29,310 nucleotides of DNA from a bacterium. Lineage in GTDB: Bacteria > 4484-113 > JAFGCY01. The notes under the pieces are model-generated. The model searched no databases. It was given only the letters and a program-made list of their open reading frames with translations, and was not told the DNA's origin. Of the stretch, positions 7,281 through 14,485 are shown in pieces (position 1 is the first letter of the stretch; each line of letters begins with the position of its first letter). The DNA is taken from assembly GCA_020849855.1 (NCBI GenBank), contig JADZFO010000008.1, positions 1-29,310 of the forward strand. The letters are read 5' to 3'. The translations under genes and the position numbers were made by a program.

Positions 7281-7781
7281 CTACTGGCCGACGATGTCGT
7301 CATGCGTACTGCCCACCAGGGCCAGCAGTTCGTCCTGCAGCTCCTGCGGCACATTCAGCTCCTTAAGCACTGTGACGAGGTCTTCGGCCCCCGCGTTCCA
7401 CTCTTCTTCGCTGATCAGCAGGCCGCTGTGCGCCGTCTTCATGTCCTTGCCGTGATACACCATCGGGCCGCCGGTAGCCATGATCACAAAGGCCGTGACC
7501 TGGAACTTGATGCCCGCCAGGCTGTGCTTCGAGAGGCGTTCCACCGTCCGCGGGTTCGCCCCGATGCGCGGATCAGCCGCCAGCACATCCACAAAGCGGT
7601 CGATCACCGCCGCAATTGCATCCGTGCCGCCCAGGCGCGCGTAGAGGCTGTCGTCCATGGCCTGTTCAGTGTGCGCCGGCATCTCGCCGCCGCCATAGGC
7701 CTGCGCGCGGCTCACGCCGCCCATGATCATCGCGCTGGCCAGCAGCAGCGCGAGGCCGTGGAAAAGGAAGTTCCTGTGCAT
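7281..7781 (-). CDS. Exported group 1 truncated haemoglobin
   Basis: A 166-aa globin of the COG2346/trHbI type, expected to bind haem and O2 or NO outside the cytoplasm. Residues 1-28 are a signal peptide (MHRNF, a hydrophobic core, cleavage after SRAQA). The globin part starts at SLYARLGGTDAIAAVIDRF, carries ATGGPMVYHGKDM and the proximal-His segment KTAHSGLLIS, and ends ELLALVGSTHDDIVG. The B10 position, usually Tyr in group 1 proteins, aligns to Val (DRFVDVL), as in the GGP-Y-G-x-D-M-K-x-AH subfamily. I chose ATG 7781 over an in-frame TTG at 7793 because GGAGG (7787-7791) sits five bases before it. A TATAAT (7809-7814) gives a leader of roughly 20 nt. Monocistronic, convergent with the methyltransferase. 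Confidence 0.9.
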   Translation of the reverse strand: MHRNFLFHGLALLLASAMIMGGVSRAQAYGGGEMPAHTEQAMDDSLYARLGGTDAIAAVIDRFVDVLAADPRIGANPRTVERLSKHSLAGIKFQVTAFVIMATGGPMVYHGKDMKTAHSGLLISEEEWNAGAEDLVTVLKELNVPQELQDELLALVGSTHDDIVGQ

Positions 7782-7808
7782 GTGTTCCTCCAAAGGAAAG
7801 GTGCGCAG

Positions 7809-7814
7809 ATTATA
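7809..7814 (-). promoter_or_regulatory. -10 box (TATAAT) for the truncated haemoglobin gene
   Basis: TATAAT on the minus strand, about 27 bp before ATG 7781, within an unusually AT-rich patch (about 7805-7860). No good -35 exists at 17 bp, which would suit an activator-dependent promoter. Confidence 0.5.
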
Positions 7815-7817
7815 GTC

Positions 7818-7850
7818 ATTGCTGACACTATCAAATATGTATTACTGACA
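7818..7850. promoter_or_regulatory. Direct repeat, possible operator upstream of the haemoglobin gene
   Basis: ATTGCTGACA (7818-7827) and ATTACTGACA (7841-7850) match at nine of ten positions and lie 23 bp apart, just upstream of the -10 box. The first copy continues into an imperfect palindrome TGACA-C-TATCA. The position is right for an activator site, but no regulator can be named. Confidence 0.3.
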
Positions 7851-7975
7851 TTAATACAGTTTCGCGACTGCCTTTCGCATGCTGCCGCTCTGCGCCGGCG
7901 GCTTGAGACAGGGCCGCTCTGCGCGTTATCATCTGCTGTCCGGGCCGCAGGGGCGGCCTGGCGGGAGGGCCTGGC

Positions 7976-8935
7976 ATGAACAACCGCTACAGCTGCGGCA
8001 ACCGTGCGATCCAGCGCAGCCTGCTGCTGGCCAGCGACGCGAACAGGGTCTTTGAGCTGCTCAGCAGCGGCCGCGGGATGGAGCAGTGGTTCTGCAGCCG
8101 TGTGCGCGAGGAGCCGCACCGCGACCTTGAAGGCCGCCGTGTGCTGCACCTGGAGTTCGACCTTAAAGGCGGCGTGGAGCGCATCGACGCAGCCGTCGTT
8201 GAAGAGATGGAGCCCCCGCGCAGGGTCAGCGCACCCCCGGGCGGCAGCCCCGGCCCCGCCGCCGCGCGCTTTGGCCTGCGCTGGCAGGCCGCCTGGCCCA
8301 GTGACAGCGAGCTGCCGGCCAGGGACACCATCGCCTCCTTTGTGCTTTACCCCGAAGGCAGCGGCACGCGCCTGGTCTTCTGCGAGACCGGCTTTGACGA
8401 TGGCCGCGAGTGGGACCACGCACTGGACGAGCAGAGCCGCGGCTGGGACGAGTGCTTTGGCAGGCTGATGCGCGTCGCGGACACCCAGAGCACGCGGGTC
8501 ATCGAAACCTCGGCGCAGTACGCCTGCAGCACAGCGGCGCTGTGGGACATCCTGACCCAGCCGGCCTCCGTGGCCCAGTGGCTGGAAGAGCCGGAGTTCT
8601 GGGACGCACGCCAGGGCGGCTGCTGGAAGATCCGCAGCCCGCGCCACGGCACCGGCCAGGGCCGCTTTATGTACTGCGACAAGCCGCGCCTGCTCAGCCT
8701 GAGCTGGGACTGGTACAGCGCCGGCCGCGTGCTGGTGCCAACCTGGGTCGAGTTCAGCCTCAGCGCAAGGGGCGAGGGGGGCTGCCAGCTTGGCCTGCGC
8801 CACGGCGGATTTGGCCAGGGCCCGGAGTGGGACGCGGAGTATGAGGACCACCTCAAGGGTTGGCAGGACTGCCTGGCCGCCATCGGCCGCCTGGCCGGAG
8901 CTGCCCCGCTGGCCGCTGCCGGCGGCGCTTCCTGA
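7976..8935 (+). CDS. Tandem SRPBCC (AHSA1/START-like) domain protein
   Basis: A 319-aa soluble protein made of two copies of a ligand-cavity fold. Domain 1 (about 8-165) opens IQRSLLLASDANRVFELLS...MEQWF and ends EWDHALDEQSRGWDECFGRL. Domain 2 (about 168-305) opens VIETSAQYACSTAALWDILTQP...VAQWLEEPEFWDARQGG and ends EWDAEYEDHLKGWQDCLAAIGRL. The W-x-x-x-L / GW-x-x-(C/F) helix at the end of each half and the preceding FxETGFDDG/LRHGGFGQG strand are the AHSA1-family pattern. Such domains bind hydrophobic ligands or act as Hsp90-ATPase activator-like modules; no role can be assigned here. A purine-rich GGGAGGG (7963-7969) lies six bases before the ATG. A possible -10 (TATCAT) is near 7926. Confidence 0.75.
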   Translation: MNNRYSCGNRAIQRSLLLASDANRVFELLSSGRGMEQWFCSRVREEPHRDLEGRRVLHLEFDLKGGVERIDAAVVEEMEPPRRVSAPPGGSPGPAAARFGLRWQAAWPSDSELPARDTIASFVLYPEGSGTRLVFCETGFDDGREWDHALDEQSRGWDECFGRLMRVADTQSTRVIETSAQYACSTAALWDILTQPASVAQWLEEPEFWDARQGGCWKIRSPRHGTGQGRFMYCDKPRLLSLSWDWYSAGRVLVPTWVEFSLSARGEGGCQLGLRHGGFGQGPEWDAEYEDHLKGWQDCLAAIGRLAGAAPLAAAGGAS

Positions 8936-8970
8936 GCCCCGCGTTTAGCATTGGAGCGGTGAACAACGAG

Positions 8971-8976
8971 TAGAAT
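8971..8976 (+). promoter_or_regulatory. -10 box candidate (TAGAAT) for tonB
   Basis: TAGAAT lies 40 bp before the chosen tonB start in the 81-bp gap after the SRPBCC gene. It is the same hexamer used before exbB (11232-11237) and scpB (28308-28313). No -35 is evident. Confidence 0.4.
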
Positions 8977-9016
8977 ATAGACAGTCGTATCCCCAGCGAT
9001 GCGGCATGAGGTTGAG

Positions 9017-10150
9017 ATGAGTCTGCAGACGCAAAGGCAGCTGAGGCGAGCGGCCCAGGCGGCGCACGAGCTCCGGCGGGACGGCTGGCTGCTTGGCGCG
9101 GCCATCGCCCTGCATGCCCTGCTTGTGCTGATGATCCCCGGTGTTGCCGCACCCGAGCTGGTGGACAAGGTCGTCCATTTCACCCTGCAGGCGCCCCAGC
9201 CCCAGGAGCCCCGGATAGCGCAGCAGCTTCCCCCGCCGCCGACCCCGCTGCCGGAGAACGGCACAGCCAGCAAAGCCACTGCCCCGACAATCGACAAGCT
9301 GGTACGGCCCGACACACCGCCGCATCCGAATCTGCCGCCGACTACAAAGCACAGCGGCAAGGATAAGAGCGAGCGCAAGCCGGCCGCGGCCTCGCCGAAG
9401 CCGAGCAAGCAGCCCTCAAACAAGCCTGCGCCCAACACGCCGGCCGCCAAACCCAAGGCCAGCCCCAGCAGCAGCTCGCCGGCCAAAGATGCCAGCGACG
9501 CCACGGATGTGGTGGTGCGCGAGCCCATCTCCGCGCCGGTGAAGACCAAGCCGACGGATAACAGCCAGCCCGCCAAGAAGGGCGACAGTGCCAAGCCCAA
9601 CCCCGGCGACAAGGGTACAAAGCCCCAGCCGGGCAAGGGTGATGGCGGCGGCGGAAACGACAAGAAGGATGAGGGCCCGGCCCCGCAGAACGCGGGCAAC
9701 GCCAGCCCCGGGGATGCCAAGCCCTCCGCGCCCAAGGATGGCGACCCCAAGGGCTCCGGCGACGGCTCCGGCGCGCCTTCGGGCGGCGGCCCGGCCACCG
9801 CGCCCGCGGAAGGCCCGCCTGCGCTGCCCGCCGGCCCGACGGATGCCGAGCTGGACGCGCTGGGCAGCTATGGCGACAAGCTGCGCGAGAAGATCCGCCA
9901 GATGGCCCGCAACCCGGAGATCGCCCGCGAGAAAGGCCATAAGGGGCCGGTGAAGTTCAGCTTTACCGTTAGCCGCCGGGGCAAGCTGCTTGGGGTCAGC
10001 ATCACCGACAGCTCAGGCTATGGCGAGCTGGACGAGGAAGCGCGCGAGGCCACCAGGGTCGCGGCGGGTACCTTCCCGCCCTTCCCGAAAAGCGTGGTCA
10101 GCGTGGAGAAGTGGACCTTCAGCATGACTCTGAAGTTTCCGCTGTATTAG
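9017..10150 (+). CDS. tonB: TonB-family energy transducer
   Basis: A 377-aa inner-membrane protein that spans the periplasm and couples the ExbB/ExbD proton motor to outer-membrane transporters or structures. A short cytoplasmic N-terminus precedes one membrane helix (GAAIALHALLVLMIPGVAA, about 31-49). A very long Pro/Lys/Ala/Gly/Ser linker follows (about 60-275). The TonB_C domain occupies about 290-377: GPVKFSFTVSRRGKLLGVSI, DSSGYGELDEEAREATRVA, FPPFP, and a final strand ending LKFPLY. The linker is far longer than in E. coli TonB and contains many small Gly/Asp/Lys blocks. ATG 9017 is preferred over in-frame ATG 8999 because TGAGG lies five bases before it. exbB-exbD lie about 1.1 kb downstream. 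Confidence 0.9.
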   Translation: MSLQTQRQLRRAAQAAHELRRDGWLLGAAIALHALLVLMIPGVAAPELVDKVVHFTLQAPQPQEPRIAQQLPPPPTPLPENGTASKATAPTIDKLVRPDTPPHPNLPPTTKHSGKDKSERKPAAASPKPSKQPSNKPAPNTPAAKPKASPSSSSPAKDASDATDVVVREPISAPVKTKPTDNSQPAKKGDSAKPNPGDKGTKPQPGKGDGGGGNDKKDEGPAPQNAGNASPGDAKPSAPKDGDPKGSGDGSGAPSGGGPATAPAEGPPALPAGPTDAELDALGSYGDKLREKIRQMARNPEIAREKGHKGPVKFSFTVSRRGKLLGVSITDSSGYGELDEEAREATRVAAGTFPPFPKSVVSVEKWTFSMTLKFPLY

Positions 10151-10173
10151 CATTCCACCAGAGGAATAGTAAG

Positions 10174-10470
10174 GTGGATGAGAGTCCAAACCACAAAATC
10201 CAGATACCGGAGCCAAGCTGCATCGCTAGAGCTCTGGTTGGGGTCGTTTTCATGCTGCTGTATAACAGCATGATCCTGCTTAGTATCCAGGGCTTCAAAC
10301 CACTTGCCGAAGCCGGCGACAAGACCGCGATCGAGAAACTGGAGATGAATCGTAGTTTTCTCGTTCTCGGAAAGATTGGTCTCGGCATTGCGGCATTAAT
10401 CCTGATTTTTGTGTTGTTGCAGAGACTTCTGAATCACCTTGACTACACGAAGCAAAGTCGCAATTCTTGA
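10174..10470 (+). CDS. Small two-helix membrane protein of unknown function
   Basis: A 98-aa protein with two predicted membrane helices (LVGVVFMLLYNSMILLSIQG and GLGIAALILIFVLLQRLL) joined by a charged loop of about 35 residues (PLAEAGDKTAIEKLEMNRS). I chose GTG 10174 because GAGGA (10161-10165) lies eight bases upstream; the only ATG in frame (10111) would overlap tonB by 40 bp without a ribosome site. GC is visibly lower than in the flanking genes, and no family is recognised. It could be transcribed with tonB. It may be a recent arrival between tonB and exbBD. Moderate confidence that it is a real gene. Confidence 0.5.
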   Translation: MDESPNHKIQIPEPSCIARALVGVVFMLLYNSMILLSIQGFKPLAEAGDKTAIEKLEMNRSFLVLGKIGLGIAALILIFVLLQRLLNHLDYTKQSRNS

Positions 10471-10617
10471 TAGAAAGTCAGTATTCAGGGTTCTTCGCTT
10501 CATCTCTGCATCTGCTCCGTGACTCTGCGGCTCTTTCAAGTGATTAGGCATTGTCAAAATTCTTCGATCTATCCCAAACGCTCATAAGGCTGCTGCTTGC
10601 GCTAGACTCTCATTGAG
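10471..10617. other. AT-richer spacer with a CACAGAG-type repeat
   Basis: This non-coding gap is lower in GC than its surroundings. Around 10498-10540 it contains a degenerate run of TCTCTGC/CTCCGTGACTCTGCGGCTCT units, the reverse complement of CACAGAG-like units found again at 29147-29168. A possible extended -10 (TAGACT, 10603-10608) ends nine bases before the next gene's TTG start. Confidence 0.35.
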
Positions 10618-11013
10618 TTGCTTGATCGCTATACAGTATTCCTGCTTTCTTTGCCCCGCGGCCTTGCCATCGGCGGCCTGCTGACTCTGGCCGCCAGCAG
10701 TCTGGCTGCCATCCTTCTGCTGTGCTGGTTTGCGACTGATCCTATTCACGGACTATGGCAGCTGTTCATTCCGATCGTTCACGGTCTGGCATTGTTCGGG
10801 CTGCGCAAGCTGGGCTGTTCCTGGGCCACAACTCTATTCTTCATGGAAATGGCGCTGCTGATTCTGTTTGGGCTGTTCGTACCTTGGAAGACCGTACTCG
10901 CCCGCGGCGCGTCAATGCTCATTTTTCTTGCCTGCATGGGCATGATGTTGACCATTGGCGGCGCGCCGGATAAACCCTTGGCAGCTTCTAACGATGGCGA
11001 GCAAAGGACTTGA
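10618..11013 (+). CDS. Hypothetical integral membrane protein
   Basis: A 131-aa, strongly hydrophobic protein with three to four likely membrane helices (GLAIGGLLTLAASSLAAILL, WQLFIPIVHGLALFGL, TLFFMEMALLILFGLFVPW, GASMLIFLACMGMMLTIGG) and a short polar C-terminus. The frame is closed by a TAG at 10603, so the start must lie within about 15 bp; TTG 10618 is the best available, and a TAGACT -10-like box ends nine bases before it, as in other leaderless candidates here. The next in-frame ATG is well inside the protein. No family is recognised. It shares the lower-GC accessory stretch between tonB and exbB with the 10174 gene. Confidence 0.5.
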   Translation: MLDRYTVFLLSLPRGLAIGGLLTLAASSLAAILLLCWFATDPIHGLWQLFIPIVHGLALFGLRKLGCSWATTLFFMEMALLILFGLFVPWKTVLARGASMLIFLACMGMMLTIGGAPDKPLAASNDGEQRT

Positions 11014-11084
11014 TTTGATATAGGCAGGCTGGATGCGCTGTAATACGCGCGGACAGGGCCGCGCTGCTACAAAGAAGAATGGAT

Positions 11085-11100
11085 GCCGGCTAAAGCCGGC
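11085..11100. repeat. Palindrome GCCGGC-TAAA-GCCGGC
   Basis: Perfect 6-bp arms with a 4-nt loop, followed directly by GCTCCG. It lies 22 bp before a heptamer array and has no T tract, so it looks like a repetitive extragenic palindrome rather than a terminator. Confidence 0.6.
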
Positions 11101-11122
11101 GCTCCGCCTCGCGCCCCTTCCC

Positions 11123-11164
11123 ATTAGCCATTAGCCATTAGCCATTAGCCATTAGCCATTAGCC
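11123..11164. repeat. Six perfect tandem copies of ATTAGCC
   Basis: Exact period-7 array, six identical units followed by a broken seventh (ATTCGC). The reverse complement of the same unit (GGCTAAT) forms a second array at 22630-22659. It is non-coding because seven is not a multiple of three and no frame is used here. Confidence 0.9.
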
Positions 11165-11167
11165 ATT

Positions 11168-11187
11168 CGCGGGTTTCTTAACCCGCG
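11168..11187. repeat. Palindrome CGCGGGTT-TCTT-AACCCGCG
   Basis: Perfect 8-bp arms with a 4-nt loop immediately after the heptamer array; it runs into CTCCG, echoing the GCTCCG after the 11085-11100 palindrome. It could also act as a terminator for the upstream membrane-protein genes, but the following bases are not T-rich. Confidence 0.55.
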
Positions 11188-11231
11188 CTCCGAAACAACT
11201 GAGACCCTTCCTCCGTCGATACTACATGCTG

Positions 11232-11237
11232 TAGAAT
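11232..11237 (+). promoter_or_regulatory. -10 box candidate (TAGAAT) for exbB-exbD
   Basis: TAGAAT 42 bp before the exbB ATG, giving a leader of about 36 nt that holds GGAGG at 11266-11270. It would let exbBD be transcribed independently of tonB. Confidence 0.45.
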
Positions 11238-11279
11238 ACGCGCGTCCCCGGAGGTTTGAGTGTTCGGAGGTCCTTTCCC

Positions 11280-11969
11280 ATGGATTTAGACTCCCTGTCC
11301 GCGGCTGTCCACGCCTCATTGGCGCAGCTCGCGCCTGCGCTGGCCATGCCCGGCGGCATCGACTGGTTCCTCAAGGGCGGCTGGGCCATGTGGCCCCTGC
11401 TGGCCCTGTCGGTGTGGACCCTCTTTGTTGTCTTCAGCCGCCTGGCGCACTATTCCAGCTACATCCCCAAGCTGAACCGCGAGCTGGACAACATCGCCCG
11501 CGGCCAGGCCCTGCCCCCCGAGCGCCTGGAGGGCGAACTGGCGCCGATGCTGGCCCGCGCCGTCCGCGACGGCAAGCTGAACAACAGCCGCGCCGAACTG
11601 GCGGTTGAGCACGAGATGCAGTCGGCGGCCAAGATGGTCAACAGCCTCGACACCGTCAGCCAGGCCGCGCCGATGTTCGGCCTGATCGGAACCGTCAGCG
11701 GCATGATCAAGGCCTTCAGCGATGTGACCGGCCTGCAGGGCGCCGGCATCTCCACCACCCTGGCCAACGGTATTTCCGAGGCGCTGATCGCCACGCTCTC
11801 CGGCCTGGCGGTGGCCATCCCGGCTTTCCTGGCCTTCCGCTACTTCCGCAGCCGCCTGATGTCCTGGGAGACGCACCTCTACACGATGGTGGATGACGTG
11901 AAGCAGATGATTGCCGGCACAGCGCCGGCTTCTGCCGGGGCAGCGCCTGAGACACAGGTGAAGCGCTGA
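11280..11969 (+). CDS. exbB: MotA/TolQ/ExbB proton channel protein
   Basis: The ion-channel subunit of a TonB- or Tol-type motor in the inner membrane. The 229-aa protein has a first membrane helix at about 34-52 (WAMWPLLALSVWTLFVVFSRL), a long cytoplasmic loop, and the conserved two-helix core QAAPMFGLIGTVSGMIKAF through LANGISEALIATLSGLAVAIPAFLAF (about 125-185), which is the family hallmark. ATG 11280 is preferred over in-frame TTG 11256 because GGAGG (11266-11270) is nine bases upstream. exbD starts at a TGATG overlap. TolQ is the alternative name; with a TonB protein nearby and no tolA, tolB or pal in view, ExbB is the better choice. Confidence 0.92.
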   Translation: MDLDSLSAAVHASLAQLAPALAMPGGIDWFLKGGWAMWPLLALSVWTLFVVFSRLAHYSSYIPKLNRELDNIARGQALPPERLEGELAPMLARAVRDGKLNNSRAELAVEHEMQSAAKMVNSLDTVSQAAPMFGLIGTVSGMIKAFSDVTGLQGAGISTTLANGISEALIATLSGLAVAIPAFLAFRYFRSRLMSWETHLYTMVDDVKQMIAGTAPASAGAAPETQVKR

Positions 11970-12463
11970 TGCGGGGCCGCGGCAACTACCTGACCGCTCC
12001 CAGCCAGGGCTTCCCGGTCATCCCGATGATCGACGTCATCTTCAACCTGCTGCTCTTCTTCATGCTGATCAGCCGCAACCTGCCGCCGGCCCTCAGCGTG
12101 GCCCTGCCGGAGGCTGATGCGGCGACGCCCACCGACAACCCGCCCAGCATCGCCATCAGCATCAACACCGCCGGCGACCTGATGCTGGACGGCGAGCTGA
12201 CGCAGTGGGAAGACCTTGGCCCGCTGCTGCAGAGCATCGCCGCGGCGCCGGAGGGTGGCAGCACCCAGGTGCGCATCGCGGCCGACAAGGATGTGGGCTA
12301 CGACTATGTCGTGCGGGCCCTCGATGCGGCTGCGCAGGCCGGCCTGACCCAGGTGGCGCTGGAGACATCCCCCAGCGTCCCGGCCGGGGCGCAAAGCAGC
12401 CCTCAAGACACGCAGCCCGCGGCTGATGAAGCCGCTGCTGCGGGCAGCGCAGGCAGCCCCTGA
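11969..12463 (+). CDS. exbD: ExbD/TolR biopolymer transport protein
   Basis: The partner of ExbB, 164 aa. One N-terminal membrane helix carries the essential proton-carrying Asp in VIPMIDVIFNLLLFFMLIS (about residues 17-35). A periplasmic domain follows, with IAISINTAGDLMLDGELTQW and QVRIAADKDVGYDYVVRALDAAAQAGLTQVAL, the ExbD/TolR fold. The last 30 residues are Ala/Ser/Pro-rich. It starts within the exbB stop (TGATG), so the two are co-translated. Confidence 0.93.
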   Translation: MRGRGNYLTAPSQGFPVIPMIDVIFNLLLFFMLISRNLPPALSVALPEADAATPTDNPPSIAISINTAGDLMLDGELTQWEDLGPLLQSIAAAPEGGSTQVRIAADKDVGYDYVVRALDAAAQAGLTQVALETSPSVPAGAQSSPQDTQPAADEAAAAGSAGSP

Positions 12464-12597
12464 GCAGAGGAAGGGTAAAGCGGGCATTTACACTCTCCCG
12501 GTGCCTATTCGATTCTTTCAGGACGCAGGGTGATTAAGCGGGGCAATCCAACAGCCAGGACCCACGGGCGCGCGCATGCCCGCGCCGGAGCCTGCGC

Positions 12598-14409
12598 ATG
12601 AGTTATCGCCCCCCGGCCCGCAACCGTGGCGAGAGCGCGCTGTCCAGAAGGCGCAGCCAGCGGCGGCAGGAGCAGGCCCGCCTGGTGGCGATGCTGCTGC
12701 TGCTGGGCCTGCTGCTGGCGATCATCGTGTTCAGCATCATGGGCATCCGTTCCTGCGCGGCCTCGCGGCGCCTGGTGCAGGCCGAAAGCCCGCGGCGCAC
12801 TGCCCCCAAGGGAGCAGTAGGCAAACAGCCGCAGTCCACACCGGCCGCCGACAGCGAAGCCGGGTCCGGCAAGGACAAGCCCGCTGCCGCCGCGGATAAG
12901 AAGAGCAGCCCCGCGCGCTCGGCGGCCCTGAAGCAGCTCGCCCGCCGGCGCTACAAACCAGCACCCTTCGCCATGGTGCATGACGGCAAGAACCTCTACC
13001 TGGCCCAGGAACACAGCAGTTTCAGCCTCTTTGGCGCGCCGCGCAAGGAGCACGCGAACCTCTACCAGCTGGACAGCCTGAGCTGCACGGCGCTGGGCGG
13101 CAAGCGCAAGTCCTGGGAGGCTGCGCTTGACGCCAGCTTCAGCGAGATGGGCCTGGCCGCCGGCAACCTTGTGCTCTTCAACCCTTACGAAGCCTATCCC
13201 ATGAAGCCCTCTGAAAAGCGCCGGGCCAGCCAGGCCGCGGAACTGCCCCCCAACCTGGGCCTGATGCTGACGGCCTATAACTCCGCGGACGGGCACCTGG
13301 CCTGGAACCAGAGCATCGCCGGGGCGGTGGACGCCAGCGTGGCCATGGACTCCAAGGCCGTCGTAGTGGCCTACCGCGACAGCACGGCGACCCCGGCGGC
13401 CCTGCCCATGGGCAGCGGGCCCGCGGGCGGCGCGCCAACGGACACCACCACACAGCTGGCCAGCCAGCTGCGCCTCGCCGCTTTCAATGCCCGCACTGGT
13501 GACAAGGCCTGGTTTGGCCAGCCCGCGCTGAAAAGCCTGCAGACAGACCAGCTGGAGCAGAACAGCGAGGGGCTTAAACTGGAGGTCAAGTGCTGGGAAG
13601 GCCTGACGGTCTATACCTGCTATAACGTCGCCGGCCTGCTGCACAGCGGCACGGGGGACTCCATCGCAACATATACTGCTCCGGGGTATATCTACGCGTT
13701 GGCATATGACGTGACGGTGAAGACCCTGTATCTGCTGCACGCTGCCTCGCGGCCGGAGGTTTATGAACTGACCGCCATCCCGATCGGCGGCAAGCGTACT
13801 CCCAAGGCAGCCACCGTGACCACCTTTGAAGCCGCCTCCGACCACCTGCTGCTGCTGGCGGAAGGCGGCTTTGTCGCCGTGGCGCATCAGGTGCGGGTGG
13901 CCGCCAGCCAGCAGCAGAAGGCCCAGGCGGTCAGCGAGGGCCAGCTCAGCACGCAGCTGCTGTGCTTCCAGAGCGGGCGCGGCAACGCCCTGGTCAACCA
14001 TCGCTTCGCCTCCGGCAGCGCGATCGATATCGCCCCGGTCCCCGGCGCCGCCGGCGAGTTCATGGTGGCCCTGGCGGCCAGCCTAGACGAGCAGGGCCAG
14101 CCCCGCGGGAACGGCACGCTCTACCGCGCGCGCAGCCAGGATGGCAGTGTGTGGGAGGTCACCGGCCGGCGTGAGCCGGTGGTCTGGCTGATGCCCTACA
14201 AGAACGAGTGTCTGCTGCTGTACAAGGGCGGCCAGATCCAGCGCTTCATCCCCGAGAGCAACAGCTGTCTGGACCTGGTCAGGGCGGCCTTTGACTACCT
14301 TGAGCCCCTGCCCGGGCGCGCCCGCACACCGGCAGTGATCAGCAGTTACCCCGTGGGCTACCTGCTGGGCAAGTCCGGCCAGCAGATGCAGGTGCTGGTC
14401 TTCGAGTAG
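12598..14409 (+). CDS. Membrane-anchored, beta-propeller-like protein
   Basis: A 603-aa protein of unknown function. A basic cytoplasmic head (RRRSQRRQEQAR) precedes one membrane helix (LVAMLLLLGLLLAIIVFSIMG, about 29-49), then a Pro/Ala/Lys linker to about residue 115. The large extracytoplasmic part has recurring WD40/PQQ-like strand patterns: AYNSADGHLAWNQS, AFNARTGDKAWFGQ, YALAYDVTVKTLYLL, SDHLLLLAEGGFVAV, CLLLYKGGQIQRF. The x-N-x-x-(T/D)-G-x-x-x-W pattern is typical of PQQ-type propeller blades. It lies 134 bp after exbD in the same direction, and CCGGAG sits seven bases before ATG 12598. It might be an accessory periplasmic part of the ExbBD system or an unrelated gene. Confidence 0.7.
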   Translation: MSYRPPARNRGESALSRRRSQRRQEQARLVAMLLLLGLLLAIIVFSIMGIRSCAASRRLVQAESPRRTAPKGAVGKQPQSTPAADSEAGSGKDKPAAAADKKSSPARSAALKQLARRRYKPAPFAMVHDGKNLYLAQEHSSFSLFGAPRKEHANLYQLDSLSCTALGGKRKSWEAALDASFSEMGLAAGNLVLFNPYEAYPMKPSEKRRASQAAELPPNLGLMLTAYNSADGHLAWNQSIAGAVDASVAMDSKAVVVAYRDSTATPAALPMGSGPAGGAPTDTTTQLASQLRLAAFNARTGDKAWFGQPALKSLQTDQLEQNSEGLKLEVKCWEGLTVYTCYNVAGLLHSGTGDSIATYTAPGYIYALAYDVTVKTLYLLHAASRPEVYELTAIPIGGKRTPKAATVTTFEAASDHLLLLAEGGFVAVAHQVRVAASQQQKAQAVSEGQLSTQLLCFQSGRGNALVNHRFASGSAIDIAPVPGAAGEFMVALAASLDEQGQPRGNGTLYRARSQDGSVWEVTGRREPVVWLMPYKNECLLLYKGGQIQRFIPESNSCLDLVRAAFDYLEPLPGRARTPAVISSYPVGYLLGKSGQQMQVLVFE

Positions 14410-14453
14410 GCGCCGGCGCATTCTGCCGCCTGCACTCTCTAGCGGCTTCATCC

Positions 14454-14471
14454 CCTGCGCGGAGGCGCAGG
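14454..14471. terminator. Hairpin between convergent genes
   Basis: CCTGCGC (14454-14460) pairs with GCGCAGG (14465-14471) around GGAG. It lies between the stop codons of the convergent propeller gene and fabF. It has no T tract on either side, so its terminator role is tentative. Confidence 0.35.
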
Positions 14472-14485
14472 CGCGACGTGCTTAC

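Noticed and set aside
8347-9798. 483-codon minus-strand frame opposite the SRPBCC and tonB genes
   Set aside because: Pro/Ser/Gly/Arg-rich shadow of the tonB linker; both plus-strand genes have recognisable domains.
11123-11164. Possible CRISPR array
   Set aside because: Units are 7 bp with no spacers and no cas genes nearby; it is a simple tandem repeat.
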